In this document: in pieces, positions 51,686 through 60,274 of the stretch
How the letters are laid out: every line of letters begins with the position of its first letter
Numbering within the stretch: the first letter of the stretch is position 1
Source of the DNA: Microbacterium lacus
GTDB lineage: Bacteria; Actinomycetota; Actinomycetes; Actinomycetales; Microbacteriaceae
Assembly (NCBI RefSeq): GCF_002812805.1
Contig: NZ_NMUM01000044.1
Location: 355,081-419,080 of the forward strand
Reading direction: 5' to 3'
DNA: 64,000 nt
Notes under the pieces: model-generated
Databases searched by the model: none
What the model saw: only the letters and a program-made list of their open reading frames with translations
What the model was told of the DNA's origin: nothing
Made by a program: the position numbers and the translations under genes

Positions 51686-52963
51686 GTGAGCGAGACGACC
51701 GAGGCCTCAAAAAGGCAGGACGCGAAGCGCCGCAAGACCGTCGCGCGTCACGGCAACCTCTCGTCCCCGAGCATCGGTGGGCAGATCGCACGCTTCGTGG
51801 CGGTTGCGCTCGCGGTCGTGCTCGTCGCAGGCCTCGGAGTGGTCGGCTACACGACCTACACGGCCGTCGCGGATTTCTCGGCGAGTGCTGTTGATCTCGA
51901 GGGCCAGGAGTCCGTTCCGCCCGACATCGGCGAGATCGAGGGCGGCGTCAACCTCTTCGTGGCGGGTACGGATGCGTGTGAGCCCGAGTACGCGGGCTAT
52001 TTCGGTGACCGGTGCACCGGTGCCGATGCCGGCGGCGAGTTGAACGACGTGAACATGCTCGTGCACATCTCCGATGAGCCTCGCCGGGTCACGGTGATCA
52101 GCTTCCCGCGAGACCTGATGATTCCCATTCCCGAGTGCACCGACCCCGACACCGGTCGTACGAGCTCGGCCATGACGAAGCAACCGCTGAACTCGACCTT
52201 CTCCTACGGTGGCCTGGCCTGCGCGGTGAAGACCATCTCGGAACTGACGGGGCAGAACATCCCGTTCGCGGCGTCGGTCACGTGGGGTGGCGTGATCGAG
52301 ATCACGAACGCCATCGGCGGCGTCGAGGTCTGCATCGCGAACGGCATCACGGATTACCACACCGGTATCGACTGGGAAGCGGGAAACCGCACGCTCGTCG
52401 GACTCGAGGCGCTGCAGTTCTTGCGCACCCGCCACGGCGTCGGCAACGGCGGCGATCTGGGCCGTATCTCGAACCAGCAGCAGTACATGTCGCGCCTGGC
52501 CCGCAAGCTCATCAGCGACGAAGTGCTGTCGAATCCGGCGACGCTGTATTCGCTCGCGAGCACCGCGTTGACGAACATCGACCCGAGCACATCGCTGACG
52601 AACCCGCTCACGCTCACGCAGATCGCTCTCGCGGTCAAGGACGTTCCGTTCGACGAGATCGTGTTCATCTCGTACCCCGTGAACGGCGACCCCGCTGACC
52701 CCGACAAGGTCGTCCCGAACTACACCGCAGCAGACGCCCTGTGGGCGGCTCTCGAGACTAACCGGCCTCTGCAGCTGACGGGTGAAACCGGCCAGGGTGA
52801 CGGCGTGATCGTCCAGACGCCCGAGCCGACGGAGCCGGTCGAGCCCACCGAGGCCGCGACGCCGGGCGCTACCGTCGACCCGCAGGATGAAGCGATCGCC
52901 CTGCCGCCCGCTGTCACAGGGCAGACGGCTGCGCAAGACACCTGCTCGAACGGCAACGGCTGA
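51686..52963 (+). CDS. LytR-CpsA-Psr (LCP) family cell-wall glycopolymer ligase
   Basis: 425 residues. A basic cytoplasmic N-terminus, one membrane helix (about 33-56), then an extracytoplasmic LCP domain: DVNMLVHISDEPRRVTVISF, the pyrophosphate-binding RDLMIPIP, LNSTFSYGGLACAVKTISEL and LQFLRTRHGVGNGGDLGR. These enzymes attach wall teichoic acid-like polymers or other glycans to peptidoglycan from a lipid pyrophosphate carrier. The C-terminal 60 residues are a Pro/Glu/Thr-rich tail. Start GTG 51686 follows AAAGGA. It lies between the two tRNA-Ser genes. Confidence 0.92.
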   Translation: MSETTEASKRQDAKRRKTVARHGNLSSPSIGGQIARFVAVALAVVLVAGLGVVGYTTYTAVADFSASAVDLEGQESVPPDIGEIEGGVNLFVAGTDACEPEYAGYFGDRCTGADAGGELNDVNMLVHISDEPRRVTVISFPRDLMIPIPECTDPDTGRTSSAMTKQPLNSTFSYGGLACAVKTISELTGQNIPFAASVTWGGVIEITNAIGGVEVCIANGITDYHTGIDWEAGNRTLVGLEALQFLRTRHGVGNGGDLGRISNQQQYMSRLARKLISDEVLSNPATLYSLASTALTNIDPSTSLTNPLTLTQIALAVKDVPFDEIVFISYPVNGDPADPDKVVPNYTAADALWAALETNRPLQLTGETGQGDGVIVQTPEPTEPVEPTEAATPGATVDPQDEAIALPPAVTGQTAAQDTCSNGNG

Positions 52964-52982
52964 GCGACCGCCCATCGCCCGC

Positions 52983-53013
52983 TTCGTGGTGAGGCCCGTG
53001 ATCGGGTTAGTAT
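52983..53013 (+). promoter_or_regulatory. Promoter of tRNA-Ser(GCU)
   Basis: -10 TAGTAT (53008-53013) with a weak TTCGTG -35 18-19 bases upstream; the tRNA begins 39 bases downstream. Confidence 0.45.
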
Positions 53014-53051
53014 TGCGGGGTGCATTCGCGGACGTTCGCGTCGGAATGCCT

Positions 53052-53143
53052 GGAGACGTCGCATAGTCCGGCCTAGTGCACCACCCTGCTAAGGTGGAGA
53101 CCCCTTAAGGGGTCCGAGGGTTCAAATCCCTCCGTCTCCGCCA
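53052..53143 (+). tRNA. tRNA-Ser (anticodon GCU)
   Basis: Acceptor arms GGAGACG / CGTCTCC, anticodon stem CCACC / GGTGG with loop CTGCTAA (anticodon GCT, 53088-53090), long variable arm GACCCCTTAAGGGGTC and T-arm GAGGGTTCAAATCCCTC. CCA follows the discriminator G (53141-53143). It reads AGC/AGU. Its last 27 bases recur at 61409. Confidence 0.96.
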
Positions 53144-53144
53144 C
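53118..53144 (+). repeat. Left copy of a 27-base tRNA-derived direct repeat (attL-like)
   Basis: From GGGTTCAAATCCC to GTCTCCGCCAC: the T-arm and 3' acceptor of tRNA-Ser(GCU) plus one base. Identical to 61409-61435. Confidence 0.85.
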
Positions 53145-53660
53145 TTTCGCCTGTTCTGAGGCTATTTCACGCGGGTTCGTTCGGTTTGGACGCTACCGGG
53201 CCCGTCTCGTTCGTGGGCAACGAGATCGCCTGGTCAGTGCGCGTGAAGCGCTCGGCGGCGAGAGTCGTGCATTGTGCGTCGCGCGGCCCTATCTCGCCTG
53301 TCGAATCGGTTGCTCTGGTGAGCTTGAGCCATCAGGTCGGTCAAGCTGCCCACGCTCTGCCCACCGGAGGCGGAGGTTTGGTGCCCCTCCGTCGCTAGGC
53401 GCCGATGCACGAAGTGCTTCAAGGGTAGCGGGTTCGATATGAAGTGAATGACGGGGTCTAGCAGATCTCACGATGGCGACGATTGTGTTGCTCGTGATTG
53501 TTGCAGGGGCGGGATTTCGGGCGTGAGACTCGAGCTACAAATCCGTGGCACGAGCGAGATTCCTGTGCATTGACCTGCACGTGATCGGAATAGCCGGTGC
53601 GTGGCCGGGGGTCCCGTATCGTTGATGAGACTTGCCACTGACCCACGAGAGAGAAACCCC
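53145..53660. other. 516-base gene-poor stretch after tRNA-Ser(GCU)
   Basis: No frame here has recognisable protein character; the best open frame (53186-53398, 70 codons) has a low-complexity composition and no ribosome-binding site. Base composition is less GC-rich toward 53420-53590. A DosR-like box lies at 53602. The stretch may be decayed island DNA. Confidence 0.5.
53602..53615. promoter_or_regulatory. Weak DosR/DevR-like box upstream of the CNNM operon
   Basis: TGGCCGGGGGTCCC matches GGGAC-N4-GTCCC at 8 of 10 specified positions. It lies 123 bases before the CNNM start and 46 before the leader frame. Weaker than the two boxes near 60.15 kb. Confidence 0.3.
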
Positions 53661-53756
53661 GTGAGCCATCATCGTGCCTCCACCGACCAGGAGGGTCGAT
53701 CACCGAGCCCCCTCAATCTTCGAGGGGGTGAATTTCGATGCTCGAGGCAGCGCTGA
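53661..53756 (+). CDS. Possible 31-codon leader peptide upstream of and overlapping the first CNNM gene
   Basis: A GTG-started frame (begins MSHHRASTDQEG) preceded by GAGAGAAA, running through the hairpin that holds the CNNM ribosome-binding site and stopping 19 bases inside the CNNM gene. Ribosome passage would open the hairpin. Expression is unproven. Confidence 0.3.
   Translation: MSHHRASTDQEGRSPSPLNLRGGEFRCSRQR
53708..53728 (+). promoter_or_regulatory. Hairpin sequestering the ribosome-binding site of the first CNNM gene
   Basis: CCCCCTC (53708-53714), a 7-base loop and GAGGGGG (53722-53728) pair perfectly. The right arm is the Shine-Dalgarno sequence, 9 bases before the ATG at 53738, so the stem would block initiation. 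A CGACC/GGTCG stem lies just upstream. This looks like translational control of an ion-transport gene. Confidence 0.5.
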
Positions 53757-55183
53757 CTCTGCTGGTGGGTGTGCTCGTGACGCTGGCGATCATCGCCGCC
53801 TGCGGATTCTTCGTCGCGCAGGAGTTCGCCTACATGTCGGTCGACCGCTCCCGCATGGCGGCGCTGGCAGAGAAGGGCGACGCGCAAGCGAAGCGCGTGC
53901 TCACCATCACCAAGCGCACGTCCTTCATGCTTTCGGGCGCCCAGCTCGGGATCACGGTGACGGGCCTGCTGATCGGCTACGTCGCCGAGCCGCTGATCGG
54001 TGTGTCGCTGGGTACGCTGCTGGGCGGGGTCGGCATCGACCCGACGGTCTCGGTGCTGGTGGGCACGATCGGTGCCTTGCTGCTCGCGACGATCGTCACG
54101 ATGATTTTCGGTGAGCTCTATCCCAAGAACCTCGCCATCGCGAACCCCGAACCCCTTGCCCGCGCGCTCGCCATGCCGACGCGCATCTATCTGCTCGCAT
54201 TCGGATGGCTCATCACGGTGTTCGACGTCGCCGCGAACGCCCTGCTCCGCCTGTTGCGGATCGAGCCGCTCGAGGACGTCGACGAGAGCGCGACGGCACG
54301 CGATCTCGAAGCGATCATCGAGGAATCCCGCGTCAGCGGGGACCTGCCGGACGATCTGTCGATGATCATCGACCGCATCCTCGACTTCCCGCAGCGCGAC
54401 GTGGAGCACGCGATGGTTCCGCGCTCGCGCATCGACTCGATTTCTCCCGACACCACGATCGGCGAGGTCCGGGCGCTGATGGCGACCGGCCACACCCGCT
54501 ACCCCGTGATCGGCGACGAGGATGATCCGGTGGGCGTTGTAGAACTCATCGACCTGCTTCGCAACAAGCACGACAACGATGCGCCGGTGTCGACGGTCAT
54601 GCGCGACGCCGTCGTCATCCCCACGACGATGCAGTTGCCCGTCGCACTCGAGCGGATGCGCCAGACCCGCAACGAACTCGCGTGCGTCGTCGACGAGTAC
54701 GGCAACTTCGACGGCATCCTCACCATCGAAGACCTCACCGAAGAAGTCATCGGCGAGATCTCGGACGAGCACGACATGGATGTCCACGAGGTCGTGAATG
54801 TGGGAGATGACCACTGGACCCTGCCCGGTGACGTGCACCTGGACGAGGTCGAGCGACTGATCGGACATGATCTGCCCCGCGGCGATGCCGAGACCATCGC
54901 GGGCCTGATAATCAGCGAACACGGCGACCTGGTTCCCGTGGGCGTGAGCGTTCGGATCACCCTGCCCGAGAAGCCGGCCGAGACGGTGCAGGGCATGCAC
55001 ATCGAGCGTTGGCTCGACGTCGAGGTCACCGAGGTCGAACGACACGTGCCGTCGCAGCTCGTCGTGAGACTCCGCGAGGTCGATCACGATGCCACCGAGA
55101 CGGCTGGCGAGACGGCTGGCGAAACAGCGGGTAACAACGCGCTCATCCCGGCGGATGCCTCGAATGAGGAGGTGACCCGATGA
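53738..55183 (+). CDS. CNNM/CorC-type membrane protein with CBS pair and transporter-associated domain
   Basis: 481 residues. An N-terminal CNNM/DUF21 membrane domain (about 1-185) has GFFVAQEFAYMSVDRSRM, SGAQLGITVTGLLIGY and IFGELYPKNLAIANPE. Two CBS domains (about 215-335) include AMVPRSRIDSISPDTTIGEV and ACVVDEYGNFDGILTIEDL, then a CorC_HlyC domain. The family handles divalent cations, mainly magnesium or cobalt efflux. The tail repeats ETAG three times. The stop overlaps the next gene by 4 bases. Confidence 0.92.
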   Translation: MLEAALTLLVGVLVTLAIIAACGFFVAQEFAYMSVDRSRMAALAEKGDAQAKRVLTITKRTSFMLSGAQLGITVTGLLIGYVAEPLIGVSLGTLLGGVGIDPTVSVLVGTIGALLLATIVTMIFGELYPKNLAIANPEPLARALAMPTRIYLLAFGWLITVFDVAANALLRLLRIEPLEDVDESATARDLEAIIEESRVSGDLPDDLSMIIDRILDFPQRDVEHAMVPRSRIDSISPDTTIGEVRALMATGHTRYPVIGDEDDPVGVVELIDLLRNKHDNDAPVSTVMRDAVVIPTTMQLPVALERMRQTRNELACVVDEYGNFDGILTIEDLTEEVIGEISDEHDMDVHEVVNVGDDHWTLPGDVHLDEVERLIGHDLPRGDAETIAGLIISEHGDLVPVGVSVRITLPEKPAETVQGMHIERWLDVEVTEVERHVPSQLVVRLREVDHDATETAGETAGETAGNNALIPADASNEEVTR

Positions 55184-56199
55184 GCTGGTGGATGGTCACG
55201 ATCATCACGACCGCACTCATTCTCGCGAGCGCGTTCTTCGTCATCGTCGAGTTCGCGCTGCTCGCCGCACGCCGACACCGGCTCGAGCAAGAGGCCGACC
55301 ACAGCGCGTCGGCGCGAGCGGCTCTGCGCGGGATGAACGAGCTGACCGTCATGCTCGCCTTCGCCCAGTTGGGCATCACCGCCTGCACCTTCCTGCTCGG
55401 CGCCATCACGAAGCCCGCCATCGACTACGCGCTCGCACCCGTGCTCGAACAGTTGGGCCTGCCCGATGTCCTCTCGGGTGTCATCGCCTTCATGCTCGCC
55501 CTCATCGTCGTCACCTTCCTTCACCTGGTGATCGGCGAGATGGCCCCGAAGTCATGGGCGATCGCGCATCCGGAAACAGCTGCGAAGGCGACCGGTATCG
55601 CGGCGCGGGCCTTCACCTGGCCGTTGCGGCCGTTCCTGCTGTGGATCAACCAGATCGCAAACCGCCTCGTCCGAGCGTCGGGCGTCGAGCCGGTCGAGAA
55701 GGCGGCTGCGGGCGGACAGGATGCGGACACCATCCGTGAACTCGTGGCGCATTCGCGTGCCGCCGGGACACTGGACGTGCAGTTCTCGGCGCCCATCGCG
55801 CGGGCGATCGCGCTCGGCACGCTCACGGTGGGCGACATCGTGCGCACCGACAGGGTGCCGACCTCGGTGCCGGCGACCGCGACCGCGGCCGACATTCAGG
55901 AGGTAGCGGCTTCATCCGGCCACCTTCGCATCCTCGTCGGAACGGGCGCGGGATCCCGTGTGGCACACGTCCGTGACACTTTGGCGATCGACCTGGCGAC
56001 ACCTGCCGCCGACATCGCTCGGGACGCCCTCGTCACCACTCCCGATGCATCCGCATACGACACGCTGGCGCGAATGAGGTACGGACGTGTGCAGCTCGCG
56101 ACCGTGGTGGACGGCGACACGCTCCTCGGCATCGTCACGATGGATGACCTGCTGCGCGAAGTCCTGCCGGGACCAGCGGAACTGTCCACCGTTTCATGA
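55180..56199 (+). CDS. Second CNNM-type membrane protein with short CBS region
   Basis: 339 residues. CNNM domain about 1-180: FFVIVEFALLAARRHRLEQE, FAQLGITACTFLLGAITKP and VIGEMAPKSWAIAHPE. A degenerate CBS pair follows (RDALVTTPDASAYDTLARM, LLGIVTMDDLL), with no CorC_HlyC domain. Tandem paralogues of this kind, one long and one short, are commonly co-encoded and may form a heterodimer. ATG overlaps the upstream stop. Confidence 0.9.
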   Translation: MSWWMVTIITTALILASAFFVIVEFALLAARRHRLEQEADHSASARAALRGMNELTVMLAFAQLGITACTFLLGAITKPAIDYALAPVLEQLGLPDVLSGVIAFMLALIVVTFLHLVIGEMAPKSWAIAHPETAAKATGIAARAFTWPLRPFLLWINQIANRLVRASGVEPVEKAAAGGQDADTIRELVAHSRAAGTLDVQFSAPIARAIALGTLTVGDIVRTDRVPTSVPATATAADIQEVAASSGHLRILVGTGAGSRVAHVRDTLAIDLATPAADIARDALVTTPDASAYDTLARMRYGRVQLATVVDGDTLLGIVTMDDLLREVLPGPAELSTVS

Positions 56200-56239
56200 C
56201 CATCCGATGTTCACGCGCCAACAGCGGGAGGTCCACTGA

Positions 56240-56944
56240 ATGAGCGCCGCTGCGAGCTCGGCGACTGATCATGGTTTCACCGGCCTGACCGGCTTCGCCG
56301 CGGATGTCTTGACAGCGTTCGGGGACTTCGGGGTCGGGGTGCTCGTCTTCATCGAGGTTCTCATCCCCCCGATCCCCAGCGAAGTCATCTTGCCGTTCGC
56401 CGGGTACCTCAGCCAGAGCGGCGACCTCAACCTGGGATGGCTCATCTTCTGGAGCACGTTCGCATCGTGGATCGGGGCACTGCTGCTGTACTGGATCGGC
56501 TACGCCATCGGTATGGAACGCGCAGTCACCTTTCTCGCAGCGACGAAGCTCGTGAGCAGGTCAGACCTCGATCGCGGAGCGCACTGGTTCCTCCGCAGTG
56601 GCAGTTGGACGGTTCTTGTCGGCAGGCTGGTCCCGGGAGTTCGAAGCCTGATCTCACTCCCCGCGGGCGCATCTCACATGAACCTCCTCCGGTTCAGCAT
56701 CTACATAATCGTCGGCAGCGGCGCATGGAACTCGCTGCTCATCGGGGTGGGTGCCGCGCTCGGGACCCAACACGAACGACTCGAGGGCTACCTGTCATAT
56801 CTCGACTACGTCGTCTACACCGCGCTCGCACTCGGGGTGGCAGTCCTCATCGTGCGGCGCATCCGAGAAGCGACCAGGCCCCGCAGCAGACGGGCTCGAG
56901 CCGATGCGGCGGCGATCGACGAGATGCCGGACGACTCCTTCTGA
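56240..56944 (+). CDS. DedA-family membrane protein
   Basis: 234 residues. Re-entrant and membrane helices with EVLIPPIPSEVILPFAGYLS and the arginine signature VLVGRLVPGVRSLISLPAGA. DedA/VTT proteins are lipid (undecaprenyl-phosphate or phospholipid) scramblases linked to envelope and ion homeostasis. GGGAGG lies 7 bases before the ATG. Third gene in the run after the two CNNM genes, 40 bases away. Confidence 0.92.
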   Translation: MSAAASSATDHGFTGLTGFAADVLTAFGDFGVGVLVFIEVLIPPIPSEVILPFAGYLSQSGDLNLGWLIFWSTFASWIGALLLYWIGYAIGMERAVTFLAATKLVSRSDLDRGAHWFLRSGSWTVLVGRLVPGVRSLISLPAGASHMNLLRFSIYIIVGSGAWNSLLIGVGAALGTQHERLEGYLSYLDYVVYTALALGVAVLIVRRIREATRPRSRRARADAAAIDEMPDDSF

Positions 56945-57208
56945 CGTGATGCGCTCTGTGGCGTGGCGGCATGGACTACCCGCGCCGGACGCAGCGTGAC
57001 GACGTCGTCCGGCTTGGCGACGAGGCCGAGGTTGACCCGGCCACCGTCGCGGTGGAAGGCCGACAACAGCCGAATCTTCGACAGCGTCGTGATGCCCACG
57101 TCGAAAGCGATTCGCATCCCAGAAGCCATGGCGCCGTTGCTACCAGGATCTTCCAGGTCGATGCGGACGAAGATCCGGTGAGTGCGAGGCGGGTGCCCTA
57201 GGTGTCGG

Positions 57209-60040
57209 TTAGCCGTGAACTACGCCGATTCCTCGACCGGACGGATCGGCGCGCCGCCATCCGCCGGGCGCGGCACGACGACCGATTACCTTGATTGCCT
57301 CGATGACCAGGAAGACGGCGAGGCCGTAGGTGAATGCGGTGGTCCACTGTACGAAGCCGAGGGGCACCGAGCCGAACCACAACTGGAAGGGGGGCAGGTA
57401 GGTGTACGCCGTCTGCAGGGCGGCAAGCGCGGCGATCGAGATCCAGATGACACGATTCCCTGTGAAGACACGGCGAGTGAAGCTCGAACCGTGCAGCAGA
57501 CGGACATTGAACAGGACCGCGATCTGGGTGACCACCAGTACGGTCACCGCCGCGGTTCGTGCGATGTCCAGGTCGCCGCTCCTGTTGAGCTCGACGAAGA
57601 ATGCGGTCGTGGTCGCCGCGGCCACCACGACCCCCATGCCTGCCAGCAGGAAGAGCTTGCCCGAGAGGATCGACTCGCCGGGGGGCCGTGGACGGCGCTT
57701 CATCGTTCCCGGCTCGACGGGTTCGTAGGCGAATGCGAGCGACAGGGTGACCGCGGTGACGAGGTTCACCCAGAGGATCTGCGTGGGTTGCAGCGGGTCC
57801 GCAAAGCCGATGACGACGGCGGTGAAGACGACCAGCGCCTGGCCGAGAGTCGTCGCCAGGATGAAGACGACCGACTTCTGCAGGTTGTCGTACACGCGGC
57901 GGCCCTCGCTGACGGCCCGCTCGATCGTGGCGAAGTTGTCGTCGGCGAGCACGACATCCGACGCATCCTTCGCCGCCTCGGTTCCCTTCATGCCCATCGC
58001 GACCCCGACATCGGCGCGGGTGAGCGCCGGGGCGTCGTTGACGCCGTCACCGGTCATGGCGACGACACCGCCGCGCGACTGGAGGGCTGCGACGATGCGG
58101 AGTTTGTGTTCGGGACTCGTGCGCGCGTAAACGTCGACATCGGTGACGACATCCTCCAGCTGGGCGTCGTCGAGGGCATCCACGTCCGCGCCCGTCAGAA
58201 CGCTCGCATCGGCGTCAGTCAGTCCCATCTCGGCCGCGATCGCGTGGGCGGTGAGCGCATGATCACCCGTGATCATCTTCACGCGGATGCCGGCATCTTG
58301 GCACTTGGCGATTGCTGCGGTCGCCTCGGGCCGAGGCGGGTCGGCGATCGCGACGACGCCCAGCATGACGAGCTCGCGAAGGTCGCCGGGCTCGACGGTC
58401 ACGGCATCCGTCGGCAGGTCGCGGCGCGCCGCAGCGAGGACGCGCATGCCCCGGGCGCTGTAGTCATCGATGAGCGCTTGCCACGCGTCGGGATCGAGGG
58501 GAGCATGACCTCCGTCGGTGGACCGCTGAAACGCGCAGAGCGCGAGCACCCGGTCGGGCGCACCCTTGACCGAGACAAACTGCTCGCCGGTAGCCGACCT
58601 GTCGAGCGTAGCCATGTACTTGACGTCGGCATCGAAGGGGATCTCGTCGACACGCGTGAAGGGCGTCAACTCGACGTTCGCCTTGCGCCCGAAGCTCACC
58701 AGGGCGCCCTCGGTGGGATCGCCGACGACCCGCCACTCGCCCGTCTCGGCGTGGTCGAGGCGAGCGTCGTTGCAGAGCGCGAGAATCGTGGCCATCTCGG
58801 TGAGATCGCCCGAGTGCGGATGTTCCGGGCCCGACTCGTCGGTGGCGCCCTCCGCCAGCACGGTGCCCTCGGGGTCGTAGCCTTCGCCCGTGACCGTGTA
58901 GCGGCGATTCGGGGTCGCCGCTGCCCGCACGGTCATCTCGTTCTTCGTCAGGGTTCCCGTCTTGTCCGAGCAGATCACGGTGACCGACCCCAGGGTTTCG
59001 ACGGCAGCGAGTCGGCGCGTGATCGCGCGCTGAGCGGCCATCTGTCGCACGCCGAGCGCCAGCGTGATCGTGACGACGGCGGGCAGCCCCTCGGGGACGG
59101 CGGCCACGGCGAAGGCGATCGCAGAAGAGATCAGGGTGTCGAACGGGTCGCCGTGCAGGACGAACCCCAACACAACCATGATGACCATCAGCGCGAGCAC
59201 GATCGCCGTGATCTGGCGTCCGAGCTGGTTGATCGAGCGGATGAGTGGGGTATCGGTCTGCTCGACGTCGCGCACCAGCTGCTGAATCCGTCCGAGCTCT
59301 GTGCGCGTGCCCGTCGCAGTCACGACCGCGACGGCCCGCCCGCCGACCACGACCGACCCCGCGTGCAGCATGTTGTCGCGGTCGCCGACGGGGGCATCGC
59401 GCACGACCGGATCCGTGTGCTTGTCGGAGGGCACCGCCTCGCCGGTCAATGCCGCCTCGTCTGCGCGCACATCGCGTGCTTCGACGAGCCTCGCATCGGC
59501 GGGTGAGCGGTCGCCGGCGCCCACCCTGATGATGTCGCCCGGCACGAGCGTGGCAGCTTCGACGTCGTGCCACCCGCCGTCCCGGCGTACCGTCGCCTGT
59601 GGCGAGAGCATGCGGCGGATGCCGAGCAGCGCCTTCTCTGCCTGCCCCTCCTGGACGAAGCCGATGATGGCGTTGATGATCGCGACAGCGAGGATCACGG
59701 ACGCGTCGATGTAGTCGCTGTAGGCGAGCTTGATGACGGCCGCCGCGAGGAGCACGTAGATGATGGCGTTGTTGAACTGTGCGAGGAAGCGCACGATGGG
59801 GTGCGTTCGCGTTGGCTCAGGAAAGCTGTTCGGACCGAAGTGCGCGTGACGCCGATCAACGTCGCTCGACCGCAGCCCCGAGCGGCTCGTGTCGAGCCCC
59901 TCGAGGACATCGGTGGCGTGGTGCGCATGCGGCTTGCTCGGTGAGCCCGACGAGGCGCCCGGGTGGTGCGTGAGGTCTTCCGGCGGGCGCTCGGACGGCA
60001 GGCCGGGCTGGAGAGATTCGGCGGAGTTCACTGCAGTCAT
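57209..60040 (-). CDS. Cation-translocating P-type ATPase (P2A, CtpF/SERCA-like)
   Basis: 943 residues from the ATG of MTAVNSAESLQPG; a longer frame to 60109 is less likely. Actuator LTGEAVPSDKHTDPV, membrane motif AVPEGLPAVVTITLALGVRQ, phosphorylation Asp359 in ICSDKTGTLTKNEMTVRA, nucleotide site VKGAPDRVL and hinge MTGDGVNDAPALTRADVGVA. Ten membrane helices are expected. The PEGLP motif and overall pattern place it with calcium/monovalent P2 pumps, close in character to mycobacterial CtpF. It is divergent from a universal stress protein gene, with two DosR-like boxes between them. A His/Pro-rich N-terminal tail (PSKPHAHHATD) precedes the first helices. Confidence 0.92.
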   Translation of the reverse strand: MTAVNSAESLQPGLPSERPPEDLTHHPGASSGSPSKPHAHHATDVLEGLDTSRSGLRSSDVDRRHAHFGPNSFPEPTRTHPIVRFLAQFNNAIIYVLLAAAVIKLAYSDYIDASVILAVAIINAIIGFVQEGQAEKALLGIRRMLSPQATVRRDGGWHDVEAATLVPGDIIRVGAGDRSPADARLVEARDVRADEAALTGEAVPSDKHTDPVVRDAPVGDRDNMLHAGSVVVGGRAVAVVTATGTRTELGRIQQLVRDVEQTDTPLIRSINQLGRQITAIVLALMVIMVVLGFVLHGDPFDTLISSAIAFAVAAVPEGLPAVVTITLALGVRQMAAQRAITRRLAAVETLGSVTVICSDKTGTLTKNEMTVRAAATPNRRYTVTGEGYDPEGTVLAEGATDESGPEHPHSGDLTEMATILALCNDARLDHAETGEWRVVGDPTEGALVSFGRKANVELTPFTRVDEIPFDADVKYMATLDRSATGEQFVSVKGAPDRVLALCAFQRSTDGGHAPLDPDAWQALIDDYSARGMRVLAAARRDLPTDAVTVEPGDLRELVMLGVVAIADPPRPEATAAIAKCQDAGIRVKMITGDHALTAHAIAAEMGLTDADASVLTGADVDALDDAQLEDVVTDVDVYARTSPEHKLRIVAALQSRGGVVAMTGDGVNDAPALTRADVGVAMGMKGTEAAKDASDVVLADDNFATIERAVSEGRRVYDNLQKSVVFILATTLGQALVVFTAVVIGFADPLQPTQILWVNLVTAVTLSLAFAYEPVEPGTMKRRPRPPGESILSGKLFLLAGMGVVVAAATTTAFFVELNRSGDLDIARTAAVTVLVVTQIAVLFNVRLLHGSSFTRRVFTGNRVIWISIAALAALQTAYTYLPPFQLWFGSVPLGFVQWTTAFTYGLAVFLVIEAIKVIGRRAAPGGWRRADPSGRGIGVVHG

Positions 60041-60135
60041 AACGCCCAATACCTGTCGTCTCTCAGAACTCGGCGAAGCAACACAGATCGCTCGCCGCTG
60101 TACTCCCACAGTGCGCCACCGCGAGCGATACCGAT

Positions 60136-60151
60136 AGGGCCCATGGTCCCT
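60136..60151. promoter_or_regulatory. DosR/DevR-like box 1 between the ATPase and stress protein genes
   Basis: AGGGCCCATGGTCCCT: near-perfect 16-base palindrome (two mismatched positions) fitting GGG(A/C)C-N4-GTCCC. It is 96 bases from the ATPase start and 124 from the stress-protein start. Confidence 0.5.
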
Positions 60152-60173
60152 CTGTGCCCGACGAGGAGGGAGC

Positions 60174-60187
60174 GGGACCTATGTCCT
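60174..60187. promoter_or_regulatory. DosR/DevR-like box 2 between the ATPase and stress protein genes
   Basis: GGGACCTATGTCCT matches GGGAC-N4-GTCCC at 9 of 10 specified positions. It is 88 bases upstream of the stress-protein start. Confidence 0.5.
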
Positions 60188-60274
60188 GGCGCGTGCCCAC
60201 CGTGATCGGGAATAGTCGGAGGTGGAAGCAGCGCGGCGACCGCCACAGCGTCGCCTCGAGCAGAGGAGTGCGAA

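Noticed and set aside
53186..53398. 70-codon frame after tRNA-Ser(GCU)
   Set aside because: No ribosome-binding site, no leaderless -10, low-complexity composition and competing frames of equal length.
56815..57180. Minus-strand frame with protein-like segment MRIAFDVGITTLSKIRLL near 57120
   Set aside because: The 60-80 residues before the DedA gene look coding-like, but the frame then runs antisense through DedA, has no start or upstream support and matches no family I know; at most a gene remnant.
57182..59506. 774-codon plus-strand open frame opposite the P-type ATPase
   Set aside because: Antisense to a gene with all P-type ATPase motifs; no domain character of its own.
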